Positions 25,667-34,121 of a DNA stretch of 64,000 nucleotides are shown here, piece after piece (position 1 is the first letter of the stretch; each line of letters opens with the position of its first letter). This DNA comes from Flavobacteriales bacterium. GTDB lineage: Bacteria; Bacteroidota; Bacteroidia; Flavobacteriales_D; Sanyastnellaceae. The stretch is taken from NCBI GenBank assembly GCA_002863125.1, contig PKEB01000026.1:55369-119368 (forward strand), in the 5' to 3' direction. A program made the position numbers and the translations under genes. Below the pieces are notes generated by a model. It was not told where the DNA came from, made no database searches, and saw nothing but the letters and a program-made list of their open reading frames with translations.

Positions 25667-26227
25667 TCAGAACAGGTCGACGTGGTCATCGATGTTTTCC
25701 ATGCCGGGCGTCTCGTCGTCGTCCTCGTCGAGGTAGGCATCGATTTCGGGATCGCCGGTTTTGGCATCGTCGCTGAAGACGTCGTCAAACAACCCTGCAT
25801 CGTCGAGGCCCTCGGGTTCACGGCTCATGGGGTCGGGCGTGGTGCCGAATTCCATCATCAACCGGGGGTACCCTACGCCGTCTTCAGCGGCCCCCATTGC
25901 CAACGGCTCGAGGTAGAAGCACCACATCCGGAGGTAATCGTACACGTAGAGCCCGCGCGAGGTAGGTGTTGGAAGGATGTCCCGCACGGTTGCGTTCTCC
26001 ATGGAGGGGAATTCAGGGCCCATCGCCATGAGTGGGTACTCCGCGCCTTTATCCCAGGCCTCGTTGCTTTGGTAGAAGGAGGCCATCTCATTAGCGTTGT
26101 CCCAATTGAAAGCGTCGAGCGTGGACAAGTGCAGGTGCATCAACGGGGCATCGAGTTCGATTTCGATGTCCCGAAAGATGTCCTCCTCAACATCGAGGAT
26201 GACCCGGATTTTGACGACTTGATCCAT
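25667..26227 (-). CDS. pRiA4b ORF-3-like acidic protein
   Basis: This 186-residue protein starts with VVKIRVILDVEEDIFRDIEIELDAPLMHLH and continues to LDAFNWDNANEMASFYQS, the pattern of the plasmid pRiA4b ORF-3-like family (a small alpha/beta fold of unknown function). The C-terminal 55 residues are very acidic (runs of Asp and Glu) and probably disordered. No catalytic residues are recognised. It lies between ytxJ (3 bases upstream) and miaA (adjacent), so it is expressed in the same operon. Confidence 0.8.
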   Translation of the reverse strand: MDQVVKIRVILDVEEDIFRDIEIELDAPLMHLHLSTLDAFNWDNANEMASFYQSNEAWDKGAEYPLMAMGPEFPSMENATVRDILPTPTSRGLYVYDYLRMWCFYLEPLAMGAAEDGVGYPRLMMEFGTTPDPMSREPEGLDDAGLFDDVFSDDAKTGDPEIDAYLDEDDDETPGMENIDDHVDLF

Positions 26228-26230
26228 GCC

Positions 26231-26560
26231 TTAAAGATAGGGCAACATGTCGACGGGGTCGATGTTCGAATGGTTCGCGCAATGCACGGTTTTACCTTCG
26301 CGGATCAACAGCAGCTGAGGCGATTGGTGTTCGGTGTTCAGGTCCGCTGCAATTGCATTGCTGACTGCGCGGTAATTGAGCAAATCGAGCAAAAAGGGTT
26401 GGACGTCTTCAGGCAAATCCCATCGCTGCTGCGAGAGCTTCAGGGCCATCCGGCTGATGCTGCACCGGGTGCTGTGTTTGAAAACGACAACCGGTCCGAC
26501 ATGCGATGCTTTCAGGGCGGCGTTCCAATCTTCCAATGATTCCAATGCGTTCCAATCCAT
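26231..26560 (-). CDS. ytxJ: Bacillithiol-system redox protein YtxJ (monothiol bacilliredoxin-like)
   Basis: This 109-residue protein has a thioredoxin fold with the active-site segment VVFKHSTRCSISRMAL, where the single cysteine takes the glutaredoxin position. SPQLLLIREGK forms the cis-Pro strand. This is the YtxJ/DUF2847 pattern, a protein whose phylogenetic distribution follows bacillithiol and which is proposed to remove bacillithiol from proteins. Together with bshC at 7920-9455 it indicates that this organism uses bacillithiol. It is the first gene of the operon leading into miaA and mutS2. Confidence 0.88.
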   Translation of the reverse strand: MDWNALESLEDWNAALKASHVGPVVVFKHSTRCSISRMALKLSQQRWDLPEDVQPFLLDLLNYRAVSNAIAADLNTEHQSPQLLLIREGKTVHCANHSNIDPVDMLPYL

Positions 26561-26595
26561 CTTGCGGTAAATTTGACTGCAAAATCATCCTGTTC

Positions 26596-27129
26596 ATGGA
26601 CACGCGATTCATAAAAATTCCTCTTGCCGCCGCGAGCTTGGCCTATGCGATTCAATTGTTCACCGTCGGGCAAGTCGGTGCCGGCGTGGGCATGGTGCTG
26701 GTGGCTGCCCTCCTTGTGTTGATCACGTTGCAGAGCATGCGTTTGCTGATGGCCTTTGTCAGCTTACGTCAACAGAAAATGGAGGATGCGCGCAAATGGT
26801 TGGGCCGCGTCAACCCCAAGCACCTGTGGCCTCGCCGCCGCGGGTACTGGTATTTTCTGTCGGGGAGCTTGATGATGGAGCACAACATGAACGAGGCGGA
26901 GCGGCTGTTGAAAGAGGCGCTCGAAACGGGGTTGAAGCAAGACCACGATAAGGCCGCTGTGAAATTGAATTTGGCCGTCGTGGCCTCTGCCAAGCGCAAG
27001 ACCAAATTGGCCAAAGCCCTGCTCAATGAATGCAAGCGCCTCGATGCCAAGGGCGTATTGAAGAAAGACATCAAGCAGGTGGAGGCGGCGATTCGCAGCC
27101 CGCAGCAAATGCGCATGCGCGGCCGCTGA
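26596..27129 (+). CDS. Membrane-anchored TPR-like protein
   Basis: This 177-residue protein has two N-terminal hydrophobic helices (about 5-22 and 25-45) followed by a soluble helical part. The soluble part has the TPR-like repeat pattern WYFLSGSLMMEHNMNEAERLLKEALETGL, then AAVKLNLAVVASAKRKTKLAKALL. The very basic C-terminus ends MRMRGR. TPR helices normally mediate protein contacts, so this is likely a membrane adaptor; its partner is unknown. The ATG at 26596 was chosen because translation upstream would overlap the divergent ytxJ start. Its stop abuts the next convergent frame. Confidence 0.75.
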   Translation: MDTRFIKIPLAAASLAYAIQLFTVGQVGAGVGMVLVAALLVLITLQSMRLLMAFVSLRQQKMEDARKWLGRVNPKHLWPRRRGYWYFLSGSLMMEHNMNEAERLLKEALETGLKQDHDKAAVKLNLAVVASAKRKTKLAKALLNECKRLDAKGVLKKDIKQVEAAIRSPQQMRMRGR

Positions 27130-27489
27130 TCAAGCGTTTTGTTCGTCCGGTCGCGCGGCGGCAAACGCCGCTGGATTGGCCGCTGCTTGTTGGATACGCT
27201 GCATCAGTTTTAGGCTATCCTCTTGAGCTTCCTGGCACAGCTTTTTGAGCGCTGCTGAATCCTGAGGAGCCTTCCACGGGTTGGATTTGAAGGTGCCAAT
27301 GTGTTGGCGCAACAAGGAATTGCTCTTGCGCACAATGCGCTGGGCCTCGGCCTCACATTCCGGGTGGTGCATCATCAACTGCAACGCCTGCTCGTTGACT
27401 TCCGAGAAGAAGGCATGAATCGCACGTTGTATATGATGAAGCGGCAGCAAGGAGACGGACTTGGTTGTGAGTGTGCACGTGGGATGCAC
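27130..27489 (-). CDS. Small helical protein of unknown function, start uncertain
   Basis: The frame encodes 119 residues from a GTG at 27489. The body (about 20-119) is amphipathic helix with basic and acidic residues (IVRKSNSLLRQHIG, KKLCQEAQEDSLKLMQRIQQ) and no signal peptide or membrane segment. It fills the gap between two firm genes, and codon use looks normal. A promoter-like pair (TTG, 20 bases, TACATTGG; 27523-27493 on this strand) would place the transcript start at or after the GTG, so a start further in is possible. I do not recognise a family. Confidence 0.5.
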   Translation of the reverse strand: MHPTCTLTTKSVSLLPLHHIQRAIHAFFSEVNEQALQLMMHHPECEAEAQRIVRKSNSLLRQHIGTFKSNPWKAPQDSAALKKLCQEAQEDSLKLMQRIQQAAANPAAFAAARPDEQNA

Positions 27490-27540
27490 CTTCCAATGTA
27501 GTCCGGGCCTTGCAAATTTCCAAATCCCAACCGGGATGCC

Positions 27541-29568
27541 TTACGCCCCGAGCAGCTCCGAAAGGGCTTCGTTCAATCGGCTCGAAGCAAGGAATTGTTC
27601 CTCGAGCGCACCCGCGAATGGGAAGGCTGTATCGAGCCCACCCACGCGCCTGACCGGTGCGTCAAGGTCTTGCCAGCAGGCTTCCTGAATCCGGGCACTG
27701 AGTTCGGCGCCGATGCCTCCGGTCAGGGTGTCCTCGTGGAGGACAAGGGCGCGGTTGGTCTTCCGCACGCTTTCGAATACGGTGGTTTCGTCCCAAGGGA
27801 GCAACGTCCGCAGGTCGATGATCTCGATGGAGGCGCCGGAGGCTGCAGCTGTGGCCTCGGCCCATTGCACGCCCAGCCCGTACGTGATGATGGTGGCGTC
27901 CGAACCCGACTGCACTGTGCGTGCTTGCCCCAATTCGATGGCATAGGGCTCCTCTGGAACAGGGCCGCTGAGTGATCGGTAGAGGTACTTGTGTTCAAAA
28001 AACAGCACCGGATTCGGATCTTCGAAGGAGCGAAGCAAAAGCCCCTTGGCATCTGCCGGCGTGGAAGGGTAGACCACCTTGAGGCCCGGTACGTGGAAAA
28101 ACCACGCTTCTGTGGATTGGCTGTGGAACGGTCCGGCCCCCACGTTTCCGCCCGTAGGCATGCGGACGACTACGTCGGCATGCTGTCCCCAGCGCCAGTG
28201 GATTTTGGCGAGATTGTTGACGATTTGGTTGAAGCCGACCGTGACGAAGTCGCTGAATTGCATCTCCATCATGGCTTTCTTGCCGGCAATGCTCAGGCCC
28301 AAGGCCGCGCCAACAATGGCCGATTCGCACAGTGGCGTGTTGCGCACGCGTTCTTTGCCAAATCGCTCCACAAATCCGTCCGTCACTTTGAACACGCCCC
28401 CGTACTCGGCGATGTCTTGCCCCATGAGTACAAGCTCTGGAAAGGCCTCCATGGCCTGCCCCATGCCTTCACTGATGGCGTCGATCAACCGCAAATCCCG
28501 AACGCCTTCCGCCGGCAGCTCGGGTTCGGTGGACCACTGGGTCTCAGGCACTGGCGCAAACCGGTCCCGCAATTCCGTTTCGAGGTCCGCTGAAATCTCG
28601 GGTTCTTCCGCGGCGGCTTTCAGCCCCGATTTGATCAGCTCGGCATGGTGCGTGCGGACCTCCTCGAGGAACGCTTCGTTGAACACGCCGTTGTCCAAGC
28701 CCCAAGCCGTGAACCGTTCCACAGGGTCGATTTGTCCCCAGTGGTCGATCAGTCCTTCGGGGTAATACTTGGTGCCGGAGGCCTCCTCGTGCCCGCGGAT
28801 GCGGAACGTTTTGAATTCGAGGAGGATGGGGCGGGGGTGCTGCCGAATGCTTTCGGCGGCGTCTTTCACCGCGTGGTAGACCGCGAGGACGTCGTTGCCA
28901 TCGACTTGAATGGCGTCTTCGGCAGGAATGCCGTACCCGATCGCTTTGTCGGTGAAATGCTCGAATCGGAATTGCTCGTTCGACGGTGTGCTCAGGCCCC
29001 AAGCGTTGTTTTCGATGCCGATGATGACGGGCAATTGCCACACGGCTGCTACGTTGACGGCTTCATGAAAATCGCCTTCTGAGGCGCCGCCGTCTCCGGT
29101 GAACACGAGCGTAGCCTTTTGCGCTTGATTCAATTTGTGCGCCAATGCGATGCCGTCGGCAATGCCCAATTGCGGTCCGAGGTGCGAAATCATTCCCACA
29201 ATGTGGTGTTCGGGTGAACCAAAGTGGAAGGAGCGGTCGCGTCCCTTGGTGAAGCCGTTGGCCTTTCCTTGAAATTGCGAGAAAAGGCGATCGAGCGGGA
29301 TGCCGCGCGTGGTGAAAATGCCCAGGTTTCGGTGCATGGGCAGGATGAATTCATCGGAATCCAATGCCGCCGCTGCCCCTACCGAGATGGCTTCTTGCCC
29401 CATGCCGCTGAACCACTTCGAAATTTTGCCCTGCCGCAGTTGGCTCATCATTTTCTCCTCAATCATGCGCGGGAGCATGAGCTGCGTGTAGAGCGCTTTG
29501 ATGGCGTCATCCGAGCAATCTCGGCGGTCAAAGGCCATGGGGTTAAAGGGGAACGAGGCGTCGGACAT
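27541..29568 (-). CDS. Fused alpha/beta E1 of a 2-oxoacid dehydrogenase complex
   Basis: This 675-residue protein joins both E1 subunits. The alpha-like half (about 1-330) has the thiamine-diphosphate motif GDGGASEGDFHEAVNVAA and ENNAWGLSTP. The beta-like half (about 345-675) has RLIDAISEGMGQAM, LMGQDIAEYGGVF, LCESAIVGAALGLSIAGKKA, and the terminal transketolase C domain. It decarboxylates a 2-oxoacid and transfers the acyl group to a lipoyl E2. Such fused forms in Bacteroidota are usually annotated as branched-chain 2-oxoacid or pyruvate dehydrogenase. No E2 or E3 gene is adjacent, so the substrate is undecided. The ATG at 29568 was chosen over one seven codons upstream. Confidence 0.92.
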   Translation of the reverse strand: MSDASFPFNPMAFDRRDCSDDAIKALYTQLMLPRMIEEKMMSQLRQGKISKWFSGMGQEAISVGAAAALDSDEFILPMHRNLGIFTTRGIPLDRLFSQFQGKANGFTKGRDRSFHFGSPEHHIVGMISHLGPQLGIADGIALAHKLNQAQKATLVFTGDGGASEGDFHEAVNVAAVWQLPVIIGIENNAWGLSTPSNEQFRFEHFTDKAIGYGIPAEDAIQVDGNDVLAVYHAVKDAAESIRQHPRPILLEFKTFRIRGHEEASGTKYYPEGLIDHWGQIDPVERFTAWGLDNGVFNEAFLEEVRTHHAELIKSGLKAAAEEPEISADLETELRDRFAPVPETQWSTEPELPAEGVRDLRLIDAISEGMGQAMEAFPELVLMGQDIAEYGGVFKVTDGFVERFGKERVRNTPLCESAIVGAALGLSIAGKKAMMEMQFSDFVTVGFNQIVNNLAKIHWRWGQHADVVVRMPTGGNVGAGPFHSQSTEAWFFHVPGLKVVYPSTPADAKGLLLRSFEDPNPVLFFEHKYLYRSLSGPVPEEPYAIELGQARTVQSGSDATIITYGLGVQWAEATAAASGASIEIIDLRTLLPWDETTVFESVRKTNRALVLHEDTLTGGIGAELSARIQEACWQDLDAPVRRVGGLDTAFPFAGALEEQFLASSRLNEALSELLGA

Positions 29569-29644
29569 GGAATGCAAAATCCAGCCCAATTTAAGCCCAA
29601 TCTCCCCAAGCTGCTGCCACCAACCCGGGGTTTATCTTCGCGCC

Positions 29645-31276
29645 ATGGCTTCGACCGACACCAACGACCAGCGTACACCGAATCAGACCGGTGAGCCTGC
29701 GCGGTTTGTGGACGTTCGGTTCCCAGCTCAGTGGAGTTCCGACTCGACGCGCATCCAGCGGGTGCTGGCCAAATCCGTGGGCTGCAGGGAGTCAGAACTC
29801 GGTGAATACCGCGTGGTGCGCAAAAACCTCGACGCGCGCAAACGACCCGTTCAAGCGGTCTGGCGATTTGAGGTGGCTCCAGCGGGTGGTCGCTTGTCGG
29901 AGGTGCGTACCCTCGGTCCGCAATTGGAGGCCCTCCCGGCCGACGCGGAATCGGTCTATGTGGTAGGTGCCGGACCTGCAGGATTGTTTGCGGCACTGGC
30001 GCTCATCCGCCAAGGCCGGCGTCCCATCGTTTTGGAACGTGGCCAGCCCGTGCGCCAACGCCGGCGGGACCTTGTGAAAATCACCCGCGACCACACCGTA
30101 GACCCCGATTCGAACTACTGTTTTGGAGAAGGCGGAGCAGGCACTTACAGCGATGGCAAACTGTACACGCGAAGCCACAAGCGCGGCGACATCCGCGGTG
30201 CTTTGGAGTGGTTGGTCCACTTCGGTGCGGACCCAGCGATTTTGGTTGACGCCCATCCGCACATTGGGACGAACAAACTGCCTCAAATCATCCAGCGCAT
30301 GCGCGAGGCCATCTGCGCGGCTGGTGGCCAGGTGCATTTCGGCGCGCGGTTGGTTGACGTGGAGGCCGTCGACGGTGCGTTGGATGCAGTAGCTTGGGAA
30401 GACGTGGCCACGGGAGAACGCCACCGGCGCCCCGCGAATCGCCTGATCCTCGCAACGGGGCACAGCGCACGCGATGTTTTTGAGTTGTTCGATGCGAAGG
30501 GGTGGGCGTTGGAAGCGAAACCGTTTGCGATGGGCGTGCGCATTGAACATCCGCAGTCCTTGGTGGATGCCATCCAATACCACGGTGAGGAACGCGGAGA
30601 TGTCTTGCCGCCTGCATCGTACCGGTTGGTTTGCCAAGCCAATGGGAGGGGAGTCCATTCCTTCTGCATGTGCCCAGGAGGCATCGTCGCGCCGTGCGCC
30701 ACGGAACCGGAGCAAGTGGTGACCAACGGGTGGTCGCCCTCAAAACGCAACAACCCGTACGCCAATTCGGGGATGGTCGTTCAATTGATTGCGGTCGATT
30801 GGGAGGGCTTGGGCTTCCGAGGACAGCTCGGCGGATTGGCCTTCCAGCGGGACGTGGAGCGAACGTGTTGGGAAGCCGCGGGTCGAACGCAGCGGGCACC
30901 GGCACAGCGGTTGGTTGATTTTTTGGCCGGCGATCGCGGCCGCACGTCGAAGACGTTGCCGGATTGCTCCTACACACCTGGTGTGGTTTCGGTGAACCTC
31001 CGTGAGCTTCTGCCGGACGTGATTTCGGATGCCTTGGCGGCCGGCTTGCGCACCTTTGGCAAGCGCATGCCCCGTTACCTCGACCCCGATGCCATTTTGA
31101 TCGCTCCCGAGTCCCGCACCTCAAGTCCGGTCCGCATTCCCCGCGACCGAGCGCACTTGATGCACCCGGATGTAGCGGGGTTGTTTCCGTGTGGAGAGGG
31201 CGGAGGTTATGCCGGCGGCATTTTGTCCGCAGCATTGGATGGGATGCGGGTAGCTGAGGCGGTGGTCCGGGCATAA
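29645..31276 (+). CDS. FAD-dependent oxidoreductase of the COG2509 type
   Basis: This 543-residue protein has an N-terminal ferredoxin-like domain (about 15-90) followed by a dinucleotide-binding motif VYVVGAGPAGLFAALALI (about 105-122), NYCFGEGGAGTYSDGKLYTR, LILATGHSARDVF, HSFCMCPGG and a terminal FPCGEGGGYAGGILSAALDGM. This matches the uncharacterised FAD-dependent dehydrogenase family COG2509, whose substrate is unknown. The ATG at 29645 is the first with homologous character; upstream the frame overlaps the divergent E1 gene. A hairpin directly after the stop serves as terminator. Confidence 0.88.
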   Translation: MASTDTNDQRTPNQTGEPARFVDVRFPAQWSSDSTRIQRVLAKSVGCRESELGEYRVVRKNLDARKRPVQAVWRFEVAPAGGRLSEVRTLGPQLEALPADAESVYVVGAGPAGLFAALALIRQGRRPIVLERGQPVRQRRRDLVKITRDHTVDPDSNYCFGEGGAGTYSDGKLYTRSHKRGDIRGALEWLVHFGADPAILVDAHPHIGTNKLPQIIQRMREAICAAGGQVHFGARLVDVEAVDGALDAVAWEDVATGERHRRPANRLILATGHSARDVFELFDAKGWALEAKPFAMGVRIEHPQSLVDAIQYHGEERGDVLPPASYRLVCQANGRGVHSFCMCPGGIVAPCATEPEQVVTNGWSPSKRNNPYANSGMVVQLIAVDWEGLGFRGQLGGLAFQRDVERTCWEAAGRTQRAPAQRLVDFLAGDRGRTSKTLPDCSYTPGVVSVNLRELLPDVISDALAAGLRTFGKRMPRYLDPDAILIAPESRTSSPVRIPRDRAHLMHPDVAGLFPCGEGGGYAGGILSAALDGMRVAEAVVRA

Positions 31277-31278
31277 AA

Positions 31279-31302
31279 AAAGCCACCCGTGAAGGTGGCT
31301 TT
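31279..31302. terminator. Bidirectional terminator between convergent genes
   Basis: AAAGCCACC (31279-31287) pairs perfectly with GGTGGCTTT (31294-31302) around a six-base loop, 2 bases after the FAD enzyme stop. The stem ends in A-runs and T-runs on both sides, so it can also serve the convergent gene ending at 31349. Confidence 0.75.
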
Positions 31303-31348
31303 CTTGGCAGGCTCCTGGTGGGCTTGCCGTCGTCAAATAATTCCAATG

Positions 31349-32869
31349 TTATTCCGCTGAAGCGGTGCCTTCGTTCAGTTGCTGATCCAGCGCGGCTACC
31401 ACCGCGACGTCCACCAACTTGCCGTTGAATTCACCCACGATGAAGGCTTCGGTAAATCCAGCTTCTTGCATCGTTTGCAATTGGGCTTGAGCGTCGCGCA
31501 TGGAGAAAACCGGTTGCGTGACAAACGTCATCGTGCTGGATTGGTCAAACTTTTGCGTGACTTCACCTTTGAGCAATAACGGAGTAATGCGCTCCACATC
31601 CAACGTGCGCACATCCGGTGTCAACTGGATGCGGTACGAAGGACGAATGGCCGGCATAACGGCACGCAACGCATCGATGTTCATGCCCTCGAGCGCACCA
31701 GTCGCAGCTGGAGCTGGAGCTGGGGCAGCTGGGGTGCTTACGGCTTTCACCTTGATGGTGGATTTGTCCGTACCGAACGACTTCAGCAAGCGTACTTCGG
31801 CAGGGGTCAACCCTTCGCTGCTCACGGCCTGCACTGCAGGGGCGTTGTCAGGCGTTTCGATTCGCTGGAATACTTCGAGGGTTGGAGCCGTTTGCTCGCT
31901 GCGTTGGGCAGCGACGGCTTCCCATTGCGCTTCAGACAAGGCAATGCCCTGCATGTTTACACGGGTATGGGGGGAGAATGGTTCGAGGTCTTCGTAATCG
32001 GCAACACCGTCCTTGTCGGAGTCGGTTGGGCATCCGCGCTTATCAACGGGTGCGCCAATCGGGGTCGCTGGGCAGCGGTCACGGTTGTCTTTCACACCGT
32101 CTTGGTCAAAATCATTGCCCAACTCGGCCAATTCAACTGGGAGCTCGATGCGGGGTTCTGCATAGTCGCGACCCATGCGGATGCCGATGCCCGCTTGAGC
32201 GGTCGTCAGCATGTCCCGGTGACCGGGGCGGGGATCCAAGCTGGCTTCGGCTCCGGCCACCATGGCAAAAGCAGCACTCGCATAGACCCGAGGAGTCAAA
32301 TTCAAATTCACGCCCACACGAATGGGCACAGCCACGTTGCGCTGCGTCGCAGTCTGGGACTCATAGCTGTAGTCTGGTGTCAGCTCTCGAGCGAGCACGT
32401 TGGCGTGCGCAGCGTCTTCGGCCATGTCGTAAACTTTGCCGTTACTCCAATAGAAGTAGGCATTGCCTTCGGCATCTGCTAAATCGGCAAAATTCGACTG
32501 TTGCATGTAGTTAATGCCTAGACCGATCCACGGTTGAATGACCTTGCCGTTATCGTACGGTGTGTGCAGGCGGATGCCCGCGCCAAGTCCATACCACTCA
32601 GACATTTCGTGTCGGCGATCGGCGGCCGTCAATCCCAAACCACCCCAATTCAATTCAGCATCGGCCGAGCAATACGGCATGATGTCCGTGAACAGGGAGA
32701 GTTGAGTGGAATACGTTCCGGTAGAGGCAATTTGAATGCCGTCTTCTAAGTTAGAGGCACCGGTGAAGCTCGTTGGGCCGGTAACGACCTGCAAGCCCGT
32801 TTGGGCAAAAACACTGCCGGTGAAGGCAAGGAGCAAAGCGATGCACGCAGTTTGAATGGCTGTCCGCAT
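31349..32869 (-). CDS. Outer-membrane barrel protein with thrombospondin type-3 repeats
   Basis: This 506-residue protein has a signal peptide (1-22, ending VFAQ), an OmpA-like beta-barrel (about 25-235), two calcium-binding TSP3-type repeats (FDQDGVKDNRDRCPATP and DSDKDGVADYEDLEPF, about 240-285), a Pro/Ala linker (APAPAPAA) and a C-terminal domain of about 120 residues. The last resembles a SPOR-like fold (SMRDAQAQLQTMQEAGFTEAFIVGEFNG) more than the OmpA peptidoglycan-binding domain. It probably links the outer membrane to the cell wall. The ATG at 32869 gives the proper signal peptide. The SPOR-like reading is tentative. Confidence 0.8.
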   Translation of the reverse strand: MRTAIQTACIALLLAFTGSVFAQTGLQVVTGPTSFTGASNLEDGIQIASTGTYSTQLSLFTDIMPYCSADAELNWGGLGLTAADRRHEMSEWYGLGAGIRLHTPYDNGKVIQPWIGLGINYMQQSNFADLADAEGNAYFYWSNGKVYDMAEDAAHANVLARELTPDYSYESQTATQRNVAVPIRVGVNLNLTPRVYASAAFAMVAGAEASLDPRPGHRDMLTTAQAGIGIRMGRDYAEPRIELPVELAELGNDFDQDGVKDNRDRCPATPIGAPVDKRGCPTDSDKDGVADYEDLEPFSPHTRVNMQGIALSEAQWEAVAAQRSEQTAPTLEVFQRIETPDNAPAVQAVSSEGLTPAEVRLLKSFGTDKSTIKVKAVSTPAAPAPAPAATGALEGMNIDALRAVMPAIRPSYRIQLTPDVRTLDVERITPLLLKGEVTQKFDQSSTMTFVTQPVFSMRDAQAQLQTMQEAGFTEAFIVGEFNGKLVDVAVVAALDQQLNEGTASAE

Positions 32870-32933
32870 AGGTTCTGAGGGAATTAATTGACAATTCATC
32901 CCCGCCCTTTACGGTGGTCATCGAGATAAAGTT

Positions 32934-34055
32934 TCAGTTCATCGCAATTTTTTCTGCAGCCATTCGGCCGACCTCCATGCCGATGGCCACGCCCATGCCG
33001 CCCAAACGCACGGCTGCAGCGGCATTGGGAGCGAACCGCTTCACGATGGGCGATCGGTCCTTGCCGACACCCAACAATCCGGACCATTGGTAGGCAATGC
33101 CGGCGGCTTCTGTGGCTGGCCAGAGCTCGTGCATGAGGGCCATCAACCGGTTGCGCGTGGCTGTTTCATCGAGTTCCCAATGCCGTCCTCCGCCAATGAG
33201 CATCCGGTTCTCGATAGGCCGCGCATAGACGTATCCGGCGTCGATGTGGACAGCGTGGGGGAATCCAAAATCCGGAATCCCATCGGTGACCAGCACATGA
33301 TTCACCGCCGGTTCAACGTCGATGCCAGCAATCAAGGTGCTGCCGAGCGCGTTGGTGGCCACCACGAGACGTGCTGGGCGAATCAACGCTTCCTCACGGC
33401 TGAGGGTGCTGATCTTCAGTTGGCAGTTGCCTTCGGCGGTGTCGATGGATTCGACGCGAATGCCGGTCAATACATCAATGCCACTGGCGTGCGCCTTGGA
33501 TCGGAACGCACGGTTCATTTTGCCGGTGTCCAGCAGGCCTTCGAGTCGGGAGAGGATGGCAGGGCCGCGGGCGTCGCCGAGTAGATGCGGCAGGGAATTG
33601 GAGGGTAAGGGGATGAAGGTGTCTGCGACGCCCGTTACCGGTTGAATCCACCGGTTGAGGTCTTCCAATTCGCTGGCTGAAGGAGGGGCCTCGATTCCCT
33701 CGCCCGGAAACAGCTCAACACTCCCACAAACGCGGTGCCCCAAGGCGTTGTCACCAAACGTCGAACGCAGGCGCTGCAGCCCTTGCCACCGTTTGCGTAC
33801 CAATTCCAAGGCGGCTTCATCGCCCAACGTTTGCCGGTCGCTCCGCAATTCGGTGGCGCTTCCAAAGCATGAAAACCCCGCGTTCCGCGAAGACCCGCCC
33901 CCGCCCAGCGGGTCTGCATCCACGACGACAATGCGCCAATCGGGGTGCAGGGAGCGCGCGTGCAGCGCGGCGGAGAGGCCAACGATGCCGGCGCCTACCA
34001 CCAGCAAATCGACCTCTTCGAGCCACGCGTTTGATTCCCAATAACTAAATGCCAT
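32934..34055 (-). CDS. FAD-dependent oxidoreductase of the D-amino-acid oxidase (DAO) family
   Basis: This 373-residue protein has an N-terminal Rossmann motif VDLLVVGAGIVGLSAALHA (about 14-32), a GSSRNAGFSC loop near the flavin, a central substrate domain, and the C-terminal GLLGVGKDRSPIVKRF and GGMGVAIGMEVGRMAAEKI segments that close the FAD site. DAO-family enzymes oxidise amino acids, glycine or related amines. The substrate is not identifiable. The ATG at 34055 fits the conserved beginning; an in-frame start at 34103 would cross the divergent promoter region. Confidence 0.88.
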   Translation of the reverse strand: MAFSYWESNAWLEEVDLLVVGAGIVGLSAALHARSLHPDWRIVVVDADPLGGGGSSRNAGFSCFGSATELRSDRQTLGDEAALELVRKRWQGLQRLRSTFGDNALGHRVCGSVELFPGEGIEAPPSASELEDLNRWIQPVTGVADTFIPLPSNSLPHLLGDARGPAILSRLEGLLDTGKMNRAFRSKAHASGIDVLTGIRVESIDTAEGNCQLKISTLSREEALIRPARLVVATNALGSTLIAGIDVEPAVNHVLVTDGIPDFGFPHAVHIDAGYVYARPIENRMLIGGGRHWELDETATRNRLMALMHELWPATEAAGIAYQWSGLLGVGKDRSPIVKRFAPNAAAAVRLGGMGVAIGMEVGRMAAEKIAMN

Positions 34056-34121
34056 ATTTTTACGTTCTAAGTGGAGGACGAACCCTGCGCAATGACCTGC
34101 CAATCAACCCCAAAGATGTTT

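Noticed and set aside
25076..26539. Open frame of 487 codons on the plus strand
   Set aside because: It is antisense to miaA, the pRiA4b-like gene and ytxJ, all recognised on the minus strand. It has no domain of its own.
30288..31346. Open frame of 352 codons on the minus strand
   Set aside because: It is antisense to the FAD-dependent oxidoreductase and full of Pro and Arg, a typical shadow product.
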